The position numbers were made by a program, and so were the translations under genes. From NCBI GenBank assembly GCA_023213315.1, contig JAKCPI010000979.1, positions 38,952-102,951 on the forward strand: a stretch of 64,000 bases of DNA. Direction: 5' to 3'. This DNA comes from Euborellia annulipes (Eukaryota; Arthropoda; Insecta; Dermaptera; Anisolabididae). Each line of letters opens with the position of its first letter. The stretch's first letter is position 1. This document shows, one piece after another, positions 1 through 11,600 of this stretch. The notes under the pieces were generated by a model that did no database searches, was not told the origin of the DNA, and saw only the letters and a program-made list of their open reading frames with translations.

Positions 1-254
1 ATATCGATGGCTACCGGGGGGCGTTCAACACGATGATTACTCGGGGTCACGAATCCCGATCTTTCGCCGCGCTTGGCATCTCCGTAAAACATAAACGAAA
101 AGGGTTACCAACTTTAATTTCCTCGTATTTTATTTAAATAGAAAAAAAAAGTTACGTAACCCCCCCTCCCCCGCCCTGTAACGCATGGCAACGTTTTACG
201 AGACACCCCCTCTCCCAAATTGCGTTATGTAATACTTGAACGCCCAAAACCACC

Positions 255-1570
255 GAAACTCTTCAAACTACGCTGATTTTTCGGCAAGGGTTTAGGAAGG
301 GAAAAACAAAACATGAAATATTTTTTATTTTTCCAAATGAGTTTATTTCCTAATATTTCGAAGGCACAAAGGCTCTTCTTCTTCAGAGGAAGCTGAAACA
401 ATCATAATGTTAAAAAGTATTTTTTATAATAGTTTTACATAAAGGGCATTAGTTGTATTAGAATGATCAAATTAGAATGCTCTCAAGAGTTACCGAAGGC
501 TTTCTTGGATGCAAAAAACCTTGGCTGTTATTGTAATGTTAGCGGAGTGTAAATAAAATCAGGTACAATTAATGCCCTTGTAATGTAAAACTATTATAAG
601 CAATACTTTTGTTAATATTATGATTGTTTCAGATTTTTTTTTTTTTTTTTTTTTTTTGGAATGGGTGCATAAGGTCCGAAGACCTATAATGACCAATAGT
701 CACATGCAGCCAGGAAGAAAATAAAAACAAAAGAAGAAGCATAAAGGGGAAACTCAACTGCGGGAACTGAGAAGATGCCTGTTGAGGTTAGACTTGAAAG
801 TCTGAAGATTGTAGGTTTTGGGGAAGATAGACGCAGGGAGCTTGTTCCAATCACGGGAGGTCATGGGGACAAAGGAAGAATGAAATTGTTTTGTTCTGTT
901 AGTCGTGATCTGAACAGCATAGGGATGCTGGGAAGATGCCTCTCTTGTGTTCCGTGAATATGTTGCATTGGGTGGGATAATTGATTTTAATTCGGCAGAG
1001 CATTGACCATGGTAATACCTGTAGAAGAGAGATAGTGAAGATACTCTTCTTCTATGATCTAGTGACTGTAGGGATGCAGTAAGGGTAGAATCACCTATCA
1101 GTCTAATTGCACGCCTCTGTATGGCTTCCAAGGAGGAGAGAGCGTCTTTCGACGCCCCTCGCCAAAGGTGGGAACAATATTCAAGACACGGCCGAATTTG
1201 GGCTTTATAGAGGATTAGGAGTTGTTGGGAGGAAAAGTAACGCTTCGTTTTGAATAGGAAACCAAATTTCCTTGCGGTAGATTTAACCACAGAAGAGATG
1301 TGGTTGCTCCAGGAGAGATCAGATGTAACTGTCACTCCCAGAACAGAAAATGAATCTTTGAACTCGAGACTATTATTGCTGTAAATAAGGGGAGGGCAAA
1401 TCCTATTTTTTTGTCTAGAAATTAAACTTAATTAAGCTTCCTCTGAAGAAGAGCCTTTGTGCCTTAGAAATATTAGGAAATAAACTCATTGGGGAAAATA
1501 GAAAAAAATTTATTTTTGTTTTTCCCTTCTTACACCCTTGCCGAAAAATCAGCGTAGTTTGAAGAGTTTC
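255..1570. repeat. Fold-back element with ~140-bp terminal inverted repeats, split by a LINE insertion
   Basis: Bases 255-398 and 1432-1570 are near-perfect reverse complements of each other. A second, inner inverted repeat (about 405-460 against 563-632) makes the original element an almost continuous hairpin of about 530 bp. The right outer arm is displaced because a non-LTR retrotransposon 3' end entered between the TTTCAG at about 632 and the CTTCCTCTG at about 1434. The uninterrupted order of these two words can be read in the left arm. No coding sequence belongs to the fold-back itself. A related but diverged piece lies near 3930-4070. Confidence 0.8.
634..1433 (-). pseudogene. 5'-truncated non-LTR retrotransposon (jockey-like reverse transcriptase C-terminus)
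   Basis: The minus strand is open from about 1425 to 754. It encodes the C-terminal part of an endonuclease/reverse-transcriptase polyprotein of the jockey-like type common in arthropod genomes. Visible family hallmarks are SDLSWSNHI, YKAQIRPCLEYCSHLW, QRRAIRLIGD and a terminal WNKLP followed by FKSNLNRHL. The palm domain with the catalytic FADD box is missing, so this is a dead 5'-truncated copy. A run of T at about 635-658 is the poly(A) tail seen from the other strand and marks the 3' end. The copy sits inside a fold-back element. The plus-strand ORF at 775-957 is only a shadow. Confidence 0.85.
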
Positions 1571-1813
1571 AGTCCATAATTCTCTCGGCATCACTCATTA
1601 AGCTTCAATCAATATAATTATAAAATTTCGATAATTATCAAGAATATATCTTATATTTGCAACTGGCTTATAACATAAACTATTGATAGTTACATAATTG
1701 ATGCGTTAATTATTTTTAAATCAAGTATTTTAAATTTTGTCAATGCGTTGGTGCAAAAATGAAATAAAAAGTAAAAATTTGAGATTATATTATCTGATTT
1801 ATGCACATATGTA

Positions 1814-2009
1814 CAGTGAGGGACAATATGAAGTCCCACCCATGCGTTTTCTACATGTGATTATTTCATTGTTTTTAAAAAAGAAAATGAAAATATTTAT
1901 TGGAAATTTTCTAGGTTTGAACCATGAAAGTTTTCATTAAAAAATATAAAACAATGAAATAATCACAAGTAGAAAACCCATGGATGGGACTTAATATTGT
2001 CCCTCACTG
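1814..2009. mobile_element. Tc1/mariner-type MITE
   Basis: A 196-bp element has about 65-bp terminal inverted repeats starting CAGTGAGGGACAATAT and ending in the reverse complement. It is flanked on both sides by TA (1812-1813 and 2010-2011), the target preferred by Tc1/mariner transposases. It has no coding capacity. The family is inferred from the TA duplication and the CAGTG end. Confidence 0.75.
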
Positions 2010-2164
2010 TACTTAGCCAAGGAGATGGATGCATACATTCATTAATCAAAACATATTAAGCGTGTTTGTTTTCATGCTTTTACTACTAACGTTAGTAAAT
2101 GCATGCTTTGACTAGTAAGTGTATGCATATACGAAAATCAAAATTATAAATAGTTTTTTTAAAC

Positions 2165-2249
2165 CAATCTGAATTAAAAAAAGGGGGGCCGTGAAATATT
2201 GACTAGGGGTCCAAGGGGGCCGTGACTTCAAAAAGTTTAAGAAGCACTG
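2165..2249 (-). mobile_element. hAT-type element, terminal fragment
   Basis: Read on the minus strand, the piece begins CAGTGCTTCTTAAAC and continues into G/C-rich runs, the usual look of a hAT terminal region. The other end is not visible, so this is a fragment. Confidence 0.5.
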
Positions 2250-3432
2250 CTCTAGTGCTTTGATTTCTACTAAATCCATAGATAGAATAAATCTAATATT
2301 CATTTGTCTCTCCTATAAACAGTGAATTTTCTTAAAAAAACATTACTTTCTCTATATATTAATATATTTCATATAGAGGGTAAGAGAAAGTAATAAAAAG
2401 TAAACTACTACAGTATACGTATCAAAATAAGTAGGAGGCTATTTTTAATTAAAGGAGTATGTTTACTTTATTTTAATACGTATATAGCCTAGTACATGAT
2501 CCTTCTAAGAAAATAAAATAATTTGACTAATGAATTATCGAAGAATTGATTTTATTTCACTATGCATAACGACAACAACAACAACAAATGATGCCTGGTC
2601 ATGGATATATTCAATAATATAATTTGTTTAAAATTTGTGAGTGGAGCCTAATAACAACTCCAACTACAGGAGCTACGATTTCAGCCTTAACAGATGATGC
2701 TTTTGTAAGCTAGAAAGGCAAGCGGGGATCTCAAAATGACACTGGCATTTTTTCGAAACAAGGAGACGAGCTGATCTTCTTTGTTTGAATTAAGAGTCAG
2801 ATTTAACGAGGAACTTTTGTCTTTTTTGGCATCGGAGGCAATTTATTTAGATGTCTCTCTACTTATTTCAATCCAAATTTTTTTTTTCGAAGAAAACGGG
2901 ATGCGAACTCCAGCCCAAGAGGGCAAGAATATTTTTTTTAATTTGTTTTTGTCTTATCTCTTATCTTTATTTATCAAATTAGCCAATTCAATTGAAATAA
3001 AATTTTCTTGCTTGGGACGAGAGGCGAACCCGGAACCCCAGCTAATGCAGTGGTTCCCAACCTGGGGGCGATCGCCCCCAAGTGGGCGATTTAGGATATC
3101 AAGGGGGGGGGGGGCAATAAATAAGTGGGGGGCGATGAGTATTCAAAGAGGAGAGGAAATTATTAGAGTTTACTCAAATTTAAAAGAACAAATCAAAGAA
3201 AAAAATCTCTTATTTAAAAGATGGTCAGGATAGAAGAGGAAATATTGTCATAAAAATTAAATAGTCTGAAGATAATTGCAATCTAGAATTGAAACGTCCC
3301 AATCTAAAATTAATTAATAATTTTTGTTATTTTTTGTTATTTTCTTCATAAAAATAAAATTATTGTTAGATTTTTAAAATATTACTTTAGGAAGAAATCA
3401 GACAAGAATTTAATCAATCTTTATATAATTTT

Positions 3433-3479
3433 GATTGCCGACGTTTCGGACGCAAATCGCGTCCTTCCTCAGGACAATC
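3433..3479 (-). ncRNA. Hammerhead-ribozyme-like motif (F1 left arm)
   Basis: Minus strand, 47 nt in order: GATTGTC (stem I 5'), CTGAGGA (matches CUGANGA), one extra A, GGACGC-GATTT-GCGTCC (stem II, six perfect pairs), GAAA, CGTC (stem III reduced to ACGU plus the cleavage-site C), GGCAATC (stem I 3', seven pairs including one G-U). All hammerhead core positions are present apart from the inserted A. An identical 48-base copy is at 52441-52487. Whether it cleaves is not known from sequence. Confidence 0.65.
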
Positions 3480-3513
3480 GGTAGTTATGATCCCATCTGT
3501 ATTTTACTAACTA

Positions 3514-3563
3514 CCGATTGACCTGAGGAAGGACGCAATTTGCGTCCGAAACGTTGGGAATTG
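3514..3563 (+). ncRNA. Hammerhead-ribozyme-like motif (F1 right arm, diverged)
   Basis: The plus strand reads CTGAGGA at 3523, an extra A, stem II GGACGC-AATTT-GCGTCC, then GAAACGTT. The core boxes are intact, but stem I is weak: the sequence after the cleavage position (GGGAATTG) pairs poorly with GATTGAC before the core. It is probably a decayed copy. Confidence 0.5.
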
Positions 3564-4165
3564 AAATTAAAAATTAGGTAAAGATTGATTAAATTTTTGC
3601 CTGATTTCTTTCCTACTCATATTTGAAAATTTCAACGTATCAGTCACTATTTCTGCACGTGTTGTATTTTTTCACTTTGAAAAGAAAACGTTATCGGAGG
3701 AACTTGATTGATTGATTCTCTTTGAAATAAAGTACTTTTTTGTTAAAAATTTTAAATCAAGCAATGAAATGAAAAGGGGGCGGGCGATGGGTGTTAGACA
3801 ACCTCCAGAAAGGGGCGATGGGCCAAAAAAGGTTGGGAACCACTGAGCTAATGTCTTCTCTCTCAGCCCTGGGTCACGGAGGATATTTCTTAATTGGTAG
3901 AATAATGTTGCTATATTTTCTACATTTTAGGGAAAAAACCAAAAGATGAATTTTTTTCCAAATGAATTTTTTAAACCATAATATGTCGAAGACGAAAAGG
4001 CTCTTTGTTATTCATAGGTAACTTTAAATATTAATAATACTATTTACATCAGATATTCTTCTTCACAGGAATTATTTAAAACTCATGCAGAGTGTATATA
4101 TACACTTTGGGATGGATAGGTAAAAATAATTATTTATTAAATAGACCCTACTATTGTAAAAATTT

Positions 4166-4419
4166 TTTTTTTTTTTAAACACACTTTTTTCTCATTCACT
4201 CCTCACATTCACACAGTCTTTTCGGCAACTTAGGCCATTTAAGACTTTTACGATAACCGTTATTTAATAATATATATTTATTTGGGGTCCAGGCATTTAT
4301 TTAAGCCATTTGGTATCCAAATGGCTTAAATAAAATCTTCGGACTGCCTGGGGTCCGAACCCGCGACTTCTAGTATACGAGGTTAGCACGCTAACCTCTA
4401 CGCCAAACCCCGAGGGCTA
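4166..4419 (-). repeat. tRNA-derived SINE, family A (full copy)
   Basis: On the minus strand the head at 4340-4419 has a tRNA-like promoter: TGGCGTAGAGG as A-box-like word and GGTTCGGACCC as B box. It is followed by a short palindrome (AAGCCATTTGG / CCAAATGGCTT), then a body with AACGGTTATCG, GTTGCCGAAAAG and a GTGTGAATGTGAG-type repeat. It ends in a poly(A) seen here as a T run at 4161-4175. It is a Pol III retroposon with no protein. Confidence 0.8.
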
Positions 4420-4654
4420 AAAATTTATTAAATACTATTGTAAAAAAAAGAGCTGCAATTAATCTGTTCAGTTTCCTCTAAAGTTTTTGTAATATTATGA
4501 TTAATTTTGGAAAAATTCAGCTTTTGGGTTTTTTCTACAACCTTGCAAAAATTCAGCATTGTTTTTCTTGCTGAATTCTCACAGAGTCATAAATTGAATT
4601 CGAATAAAAGCCCAGAAATCTTATCTGTTTTTAAAAAGCATAGCATACTTATTA

Positions 4655-4750
4655 TTATTTGAAATTCCTCCCGGGATCCCCGTTTATTCACCCGAGCTGC
4701 TCCTGTGCACGAAGACACACCGACCATCTACCAGTGCCCCGTGAAGTTAC
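4655..4750 (-). repeat. Dispersed repeat family D
   Basis: About 90 bases with GAAATTCCTcCCGGGATCCCCGTTTATT-like content that recur, inverted, at about 30815-30950. Only the shared words support it as a repeat; its class is unknown. Confidence 0.45.
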
Positions 4751-5343
4751 ATGATTTCCTATCTCTAACTCCTCCGCCTCTGTTCATTTTTAGTTAACGA
4801 GCTAATCCTTATTTCTGGTTCCGGGAGCATATTAGTCAATCCATGCAACTAAATGGAAGAGAATTCGTTCAAATTGATGAAAGCTTTAAAGGAGAAGATA
4901 ACATCTCAGACAATATATTAACAGAGAAGTAAAACAGCAGAATATTTATTTTCTTTAAAAATGTTTAATCGTACTTGTGACTATGGATTTCATCATTTTG
5001 CTTAAAATATTGATTAAAATAGAAGTCTATAAAAAACACCTAAATCAGGCCGTGGCCTGATGATGTCATAAAGATGAAATCCATTGCCACAAGTATCATT
5101 AAGCATGTTTAAAGAATAAATAAATTTTTCTACTCCGTTAACATTAGAATTGGTGTAATTCTTCTCTAGGAAATTCAATAATCGTTTTTTTTTTTTTTTT
5201 GCTCTCCTATGTATTAAATGCCAGTTTCCAGACGTTATGGTTTCATAAGTTTACTTATTGAGTAAAGCAAATTATTATATTTCTTAGAAGCATCGAAGAC
5301 ATAATGAAGCGTGAGATGAAGAGGAAATGGAATGGAGTAGAAC

Positions 5344-5640
5344 CTGGAAGCGATGGCCATGGATCCGTTGCTGACGAGAGGATGCTGCTGAGCTTGTGCC
5401 TGATTGAAATCTCCAGTGGAATTCCATCTTTTAGCGAGATGCAGAGGCGAAGGAGCTGGAAGACCACCACTTGGCGTGGATGCAGGTGATGGTGTCGGTG
5501 CAGACGAACGAGATCCACCTCGTCCTCCAGTAGGTGATGGCGATGTCGGGGTCGGCACCGGAGACACTCCACTGCTGTTACTGCTATGTGTCGATTCACC
5601 TGAGTGTAGTGACCCCGTTGACTGGTAGTGCACGCCTCGC
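5344..5640 (-). CDS. EML-like gene, linker exon 4 (Ser/Pro/Thr-rich)
   Basis: Acceptor GGTGTTTCAG ends at 5641. The exon continues the frame left open by the exon at 12699-12846 (phase 2, completing an Arg codon). It encodes about 99 residues starting RRGVHYQSTGSLHSGE, with TPTSPSP, a Gly/Arg patch and KRWNSTGDF near the end. This is low-complexity linker, as lies between the coiled coil and the HELP domain in EML proteins. A donor after CTTCCAG at 5344 is plausible but weak (GTTCTA). Reading through would give a 35-residue tail ending at 5235. The HELP and WD40 exons are not in the window. The plus-strand ORFs here are shadows. Confidence 0.65.
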
Positions 5641-8600
5641 CTGAAACACCCAAAATAATTAATTATTCATCCCTTGAGAAACAAATTATAGAATGACTAA
5701 TATTGTCAAGAGTATAATCAGTTGTTTTAGATATTGAAATAATAATATATTTTAGAAAGAGAAACTTTAGAAAATTTATACAAAATGATAAATTGTAAAT
5801 CGTTTTATATTTTAAAAATAATTAATCAGAAAGATCAGAAATAAAGAAAGAAGCAGGGAGGTGAAAGAAGAGACTTGCAATCATGCAATGGACTCCTGGA
5901 AGATTTTCAGCGCCTCTAGCGGCAGAGATGTCAAAGAATAGTAGCGAGGATTATAAGAGATTTTTTAATCTATTTTAAAATTTAAATGATTTAAATCCAA
6001 ACAAAATTATTTTCTTTCAAAGGCAAGTTTGAAAAATTTATCAATAATTTTTTCAAAGAATTGGCTTGAAAAATAGCCCGTGTTGTTATATTTTTCCATG
6101 TTTATAAATTTTACATGAATTCTAATATATCGGCGGAAACTAAATATATGTCGACACAAAAAAATCTGGTGTGACAAGCACAGATCACATCTTTTCATTA
6201 CCGAAGGTAAGAGAAAGTTCTATGCTGTGCGACCAATCAGACAAGATTTTTTTTTTCAATTAATGCCCCGGATTATTTGACCAATAGCAGAGCAGCATTG
6301 ATGTCACGTGACACTATTGTTTCGTTTGTTCGACACTAGTTGCCGGCGTCGCCACCTTCAGTATGAGCCCCACGGTCAGTGAAGAAGCGTCCAAAAGAAA
6401 TCCCCCTCCCGCCTGATTAACAAGCACCCAAGGATGCAATCTCGACAACTGATCCACGATTATTTCCATTTTAAAAACGCCGACCTCCAACCTTATCTTC
6501 ACCTTCCCAGGTATTTATTTTCCTTTTTAATCCTTTTCATTTTTATTACATAATCGTAAAAAGACAGACTCTTATAAATTTAATATATAGAATGAAAATT
6601 ATTTTATTATTAATTGTTTTGAATATGCTTTTTCATTTTATAAGCATTCTCATCTGTATCCAAAATAAAAAAATAATATCAAATTAAAAAGATAACAGTT
6701 AATTTAACATGAGTGTGAGCAAATAGATAATTTTTTTCATCAAAATTTATGGAGATGATTCTTAGAAGCCTCTGCATATGAGAGTGTGGGGATAGGAGTC
6801 AATGAATATAACTCTGGTGTTTTCGTTCTCTTTCTCTGTGCAAAAGTAGCGCTCTACTTTATCTCTTTCTCGGCCATTCATGTGTTGTTGGTTGAGTGTC
6901 GTTCGATTTGTTCATCTTCAGAGATTTATATTTGTTTTCTATTATTAGATTTATTTTTATTCGTTTTCACAAGTCTAGTTAATTTTATATTTTAATTAAA
7001 CAATATTAGGTGATATTTTTCAATTTATTATTCTTAATTTATTTTTAATGCCTAATTACATCTAAAAAGATTTCTATATTTTCTCCTAAATTTTTATGGA
7101 TACAAAATATATAAATTAAAAATCTATATTTATGATCCCAAAAGTAAATTATAAAATCCGGTGTGGTCAGGGGCGCCGGAACGAATTTGAATCAGGGGGG
7201 GGCAAAAAATTTTTTTTAGAAAATTAAAATAATTTAATATGTTCAAAAAGTATAAAACTAAAACAAATCTACTATAAAACTTTAAAAATTTTAAATAAAA
7301 TCACAATTTTAATAAAATTAAAATTTAAAAAAAATTTGCTAGTGATTTTATTAAAAATTTGGAAAAAATGAATTTCTTACTCTTAATTTTTACTTTCTCT
7401 TACCTATGTATATATGTAATGTATATAGAGAGAGAAAGTATTGGATTCATGTCAAAAATTCGATGTCGAGATTTTGACGGATATACACGTTTTGAGGTCC
7501 CCTGAATCCAAAAAATCTGGTGTGACTGGCGCACAGCACACAACTTTCTCTTACCTTCGGTAATCGAAAGTTGTGTACTGTGCTTGTCACACCAGATTTT
7601 TTGTGTCGACATGTATTTAGTTTCCGACAGTACAGTATATTCGATTTTCAAGATGTAAAATTTATATGTGAAAATATTTATATTTTGTTACCATGGCAAC
7701 TATTTCTCCTATCTTTTCTATAAGTACAAGAGTAAAGTGGTCTTCAGAAGATTTCAATGACAAAATGAGAATATACATTTTATTGAGAATCTAAAAAATA
7801 ATTGATTTTTGAATTTTAAAAAAAAATCGTTGGAGCAAATTTTGAGAAAATCGAAAAAAACTGAAAAAGTGCATCAGTAAAGTGCTAGTACTCTTTGGTC
7901 GATTTTGTTCAAAAGCTTCCTGTCACGTCCCATGGGGGTGCCTAACTTAAATATAAAATTTCAACCTCCTAGCTCTTTCCGTTCTTGAGATATTTTGTTC
8001 ACAGACAGACAGACAGACAGACACACACACACACACACACAGACCATGTCGCGAAAACCACTTTTTTGGATTCAGGGGACCTCAAAACGTGAAGATCCAT
8101 CAAAATCTCGACATCGAATTTTTGACATGAAACCAATACTTTCTCTCTCTATATATATTACATATATATAGAGGTAAGAGAAAGTAAAAAGTGGTTTTCG
8201 CTACATGGTCTGTCTGTCTGTGTGTCTGTGAACAAAATATCTCAAGAACGAAAAAAGCTAGGAGGTTGAAATTTTATATTTAAGTTAGGTACCCCCCTGG
8301 GACGTGACACGAAGCTTTTGAACAAAATCGGCCAAAGAGTACTAGTACTTTACTGATGTACTTTTTGAGTTTTTTTCGATTTTCTCTAAATTTGCTCCAA
8401 CGATTTTTTTTTAAATTCAAAAACCAATTATTTTTTAGATTCTCTTTAAAATGTATATTCTCATTTTGTCATTGAAATCTTGTGAAGACTACTTTACTCT
8501 TGTACTGCATAGAAAAGATAGAAGAAATGGTTGCCATGGTAACTAAATATAAATATTTTGCCATACTTATAAATTTTACATCTTGAAAATCGAATGTACC

Positions 8601-11600
8601 GTACTCAGTGGCGTAGTGAGCTTAACTCGCGCCCGGGGACAATACCTTTTAGCGCCCCCCCCCATTCGAAAACCATATAATATATGAAAAATATACTCGC
8701 AAATTAATAAATGAATGAAGTAAAATAAATAAAGTCAAGTTCAAGCTAGGCTTTAAATTTGAGAGAAAATTATCCAGCAATTTTTTGTTTTTCGGACCAT
8801 TTGGCGCCCCTTTGTGAGTAGCGCCCGGGGCATGATGACCCCCCTTGCTCCCCCCTCGCTACGCCACTGACCGTACTGTCGGAAACTAAATACATGTCGA
8901 CACAAAAAATCTGGTGTGACAAGCACAGAACACAACTTTCGATTTCCGAAGGTAAGAGAAAGTTGTGTGCTGTGCGCCAGTCAGTTTATTTAGGGTCTCC
9001 CGCTCCTATTTATTTCAATTGACAATCACATTCACCTGCTATAGCCTATTATTTTGAATATTTTATTTCTGCGAAATAATCTTGTATAGTTTGAGCCTTG
9101 TGATTTTCATAGGTGTAAAAAGCGGCAGGTGAGATTAAAACTTGTTGGATTCGAAGTCAGCTAATCCAGCTTAGTCTCTAGTCATATTTATTTAGGCTGC
9201 CAGATATTATTCTATATATCGGGGCAGTGAGTAACTGAATTTTTGAATTTTTTTGATCGCCCCTTTGGCCAGGCATACATTTCTTCAATCAAATGTCTTT
9301 TTTCCCAACAAGAACAATTATATGAAATGTGTGAAGGTCCTTACTGGCTAACATCTTTAATTGTCCAAATGACGCATACATTCAAGGCTATTTCTGTTTA
9401 TATAATCATGATGATGATACTCTCTCTCTCTCTCTCTCTCTAATCGAATAATCATCATGCTTACTTGCTCTTTCACATTTATTTACTCACTCCACTTTCG
9501 TTTTAATTCAATTACACTGCGAGTTGACACTTCATTTAATCAATCAAAGTAAGACAACTTTCTAACTCCACATTCCGTGCATCATGTCAATTTTTATTCC
9601 TAGGGGGAGGATGGCCCTGGCCTTTGAAAAATAATTTTTTTTTTTCATACACAAGATGAAATTAAACGAAAAAAATGTGATGTGATTGACCCTACAAGAT
9701 ATGTTGTGTCGTTTAATTTCCGATAGCAAGAAGTCAAATTTATAATTATTCATAGGAAAATATTTAAGTATTTCTCCTATCTTTTCGGTCAAGTACAAGA
9801 GTAAAGTGGTCTTCAAACAATTTTGAAAGCAGAATGAAAATATACATTTTAAAGAGCATCTAAAACAATTGATTTATGAATTTTGATCAAAATCGTTGGA
9901 GCGAATTTTGAGAAAATCGGAAAAAACTGAAAAAGTACATCAGTTCAATGAAGAATAGAAATGGCTGGGATGAAGGAAACGCAATGAGCAGAAATAAAGA
10001 ACTTTTATATTATTTCGGGAACGCGTCGCTCCCATCTTCTGGTCGAAATAATCGTCGCAAAAGAGATGGAGAATTTTCAATCATACATTTGTTATTTTGT
10101 GTTTGTTAATAATCGTCGTTGTGTATACATTATCCATCTCTTTTGCGACGATTATTATTTCGTCCTGAAGATGGGAGCGACGCGTTCCCGAAACATCGAC
10201 GAAATAATTTAAAAGTTGTTTACTTTTAATTATTTATGTTGGCTGCCCTGCTCATTGCGTTCCTTATTCAAAAGTACATCAGTAAAGTACTAGTACTTTA
10301 CTCTGGCGGATTTTATTCAAAAGTTTATTTTCGCGTGCCAGGTGGGCACCATATTTAATTTTAAATGTCATTTCGGCCTTGTAGCTCTCTCTTTTCGTTC
10401 TTGAGATATTTTTTTCTCACAGACCATTTTTCGACTTGCCACTTTTTTGAACTCGGTGGTCGTCAAAACGTGTATTTCCATTAAAATCTCGACATTTTAA
10501 TAATTTCTCTCTATATATTAACATATATGGACGGGGGTCTTTCAATCTTACGGCAGCGGAGAATATCAACAGTCACCACATTGTTGGGGTTAAGTTCTGT
10601 GAAAACTCGGGATAGGTGATCCCGAGCAATCAAGGTGTGGAACGACCCCGAGTAGACATTGATATTTTATGACTGGTGGAATTTGTATTATTATTTGTAT
10701 TAGAATAATTGATATTATTGTTATTTAAATTATATAAAAAAATTAATGACCCTTAAATGGCCTCTGTAGCCGAAATGGGTTTAAAAAAATATATGTATAA
10801 ATTTTTCTAGTCATATAAAAATTGATAATTAGAAATAAAAAAAAATCTATAATTGGAAAATTTCTAATTAGAATCGATCACTGTATGCATTATCTAGTGA
10901 CCATGACAGAATGAAATGCAAATATCTCACAAGAAGGATATGATGTCACGTCACTCTCTGTCATTGTCAATGGGAGAAATTAAAATTTAATAATTCTATC
11001 TATGTACAAAATACCTAGGCCTATATGTTGATTAAATTTTATTGATTTAATGGTAAAAAATTGCGCTATTATTATATAACACTTTACTCTTGTATCACTC
11101 CATAGGAAAGATAAGAGAAATGGTCGCCATGGTAACAAAATATAAATATTTTGAATTCTAATCTGCTGCCGGAAACTATTCGGTAATTGAAAGTTGTTTG
11201 CTGTGCCACTGGTCACACCAAATTTTTGCTAGCTAGTAAGTTTAATATTCTCGATTTATTAAATTTTTTTTCTCTTTATTTTTAAATAAAATATTTTGTT
11301 TAATTAATGATTAAATTCCCAGCATATTGGATTATTGTATAATTAACAATGAATTATTATTGTTAGTTTAAAATTTTAATTTATCAAATATAAAATTGTT
11401 TATTGAATGAATGAATAGAAAGAATCCCGTTAGTATCTTCTCCGGCAAAGCGAAAGGTATTTAATATAGGCCCATGCCTTCTAGTGTATGTAGACACTTA
11501 ACACGAAAATTGGAAAACGAGCTTTTTAGCTTTTTGCTTCTTTTTACTTTTTTCTTTTGCCTCCTTCTTCCCACAGTCTTTAGAGAATGTGAGCAGGGGG

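Larger units (their letters stand above)
3389..3612. repeat. Fold-back element F1 with a hammerhead-like motif in each arm
   Basis: The arms (about 3389-3480 and 3515-3612) are inverted copies sharing GAAATCAG, AATTTAATCAATCTTTA and the hammerhead-like block. The left copy reads on the minus strand and the right copy on the plus strand, so each strand carries one motif near its 3' side. The element is nested inside a hAT element. A separate left arm of the same family lies at 52395-52495. Confidence 0.75.
3048..3845. mobile_element. hAT-type non-autonomous element with 8-bp target duplication
   Basis: The ends are CAGTGGTTCCCAACC and the inverted GGTTGGGAACCACTG. An exact 8-bp duplication AGCTAATG flanks it at 3040-3047 and 3846-3853. 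Ends and duplication length are diagnostic of hAT transposons. No transposase is present. A second element with hammerhead-like motifs is nested inside at 3389-3612. Confidence 0.9.
2935..3890 (-). repeat. tRNA-derived SINE, family B, interrupted by a hAT element
   Basis: The two halves (about 2935-3047 and 3846-3890) together form a family B SINE on the minus strand. Its tRNA-like head carries GGCTCAGAGAG (A-box-like) and a GTTCGCnTCCC-type B box. The body has the CTCGTCCCAAGC and AATTGGCTAATTTG pieces also seen at 34735-34915. The hAT element at 3048-3845 entered it and duplicated AGCTAATG. Confidence 0.65.
9655..10530 (-). repeat. R1 repeat, diverged copy split by fold-back F2
   Basis: Words of the R1 body (AAAAGTACATCAGTAAAGTAC, TTCTTGAGATATTTT, TCCATTAAAATCTCGACAT) occur at 9780-9960 and resume at 10270-10510. 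Fold-back F2 sits between them. Confidence 0.6.

Noticed and set aside
1..5343. HELP or WD40 exons of the EML-like gene
   Set aside because: No minus-strand frame here shows HELP or WD-repeat words; the sequence is repeats, so these exons are assumed to lie left of the window.
5255..5653. Second minus-strand ORF and two plus-strand ORFs over the EML-like linker exon
   Set aside because: Only the frame continuing VHYQSTGSLHS agrees in phase with the neighbouring exons; the others read the same low-complexity DNA in shifted or opposite frames.
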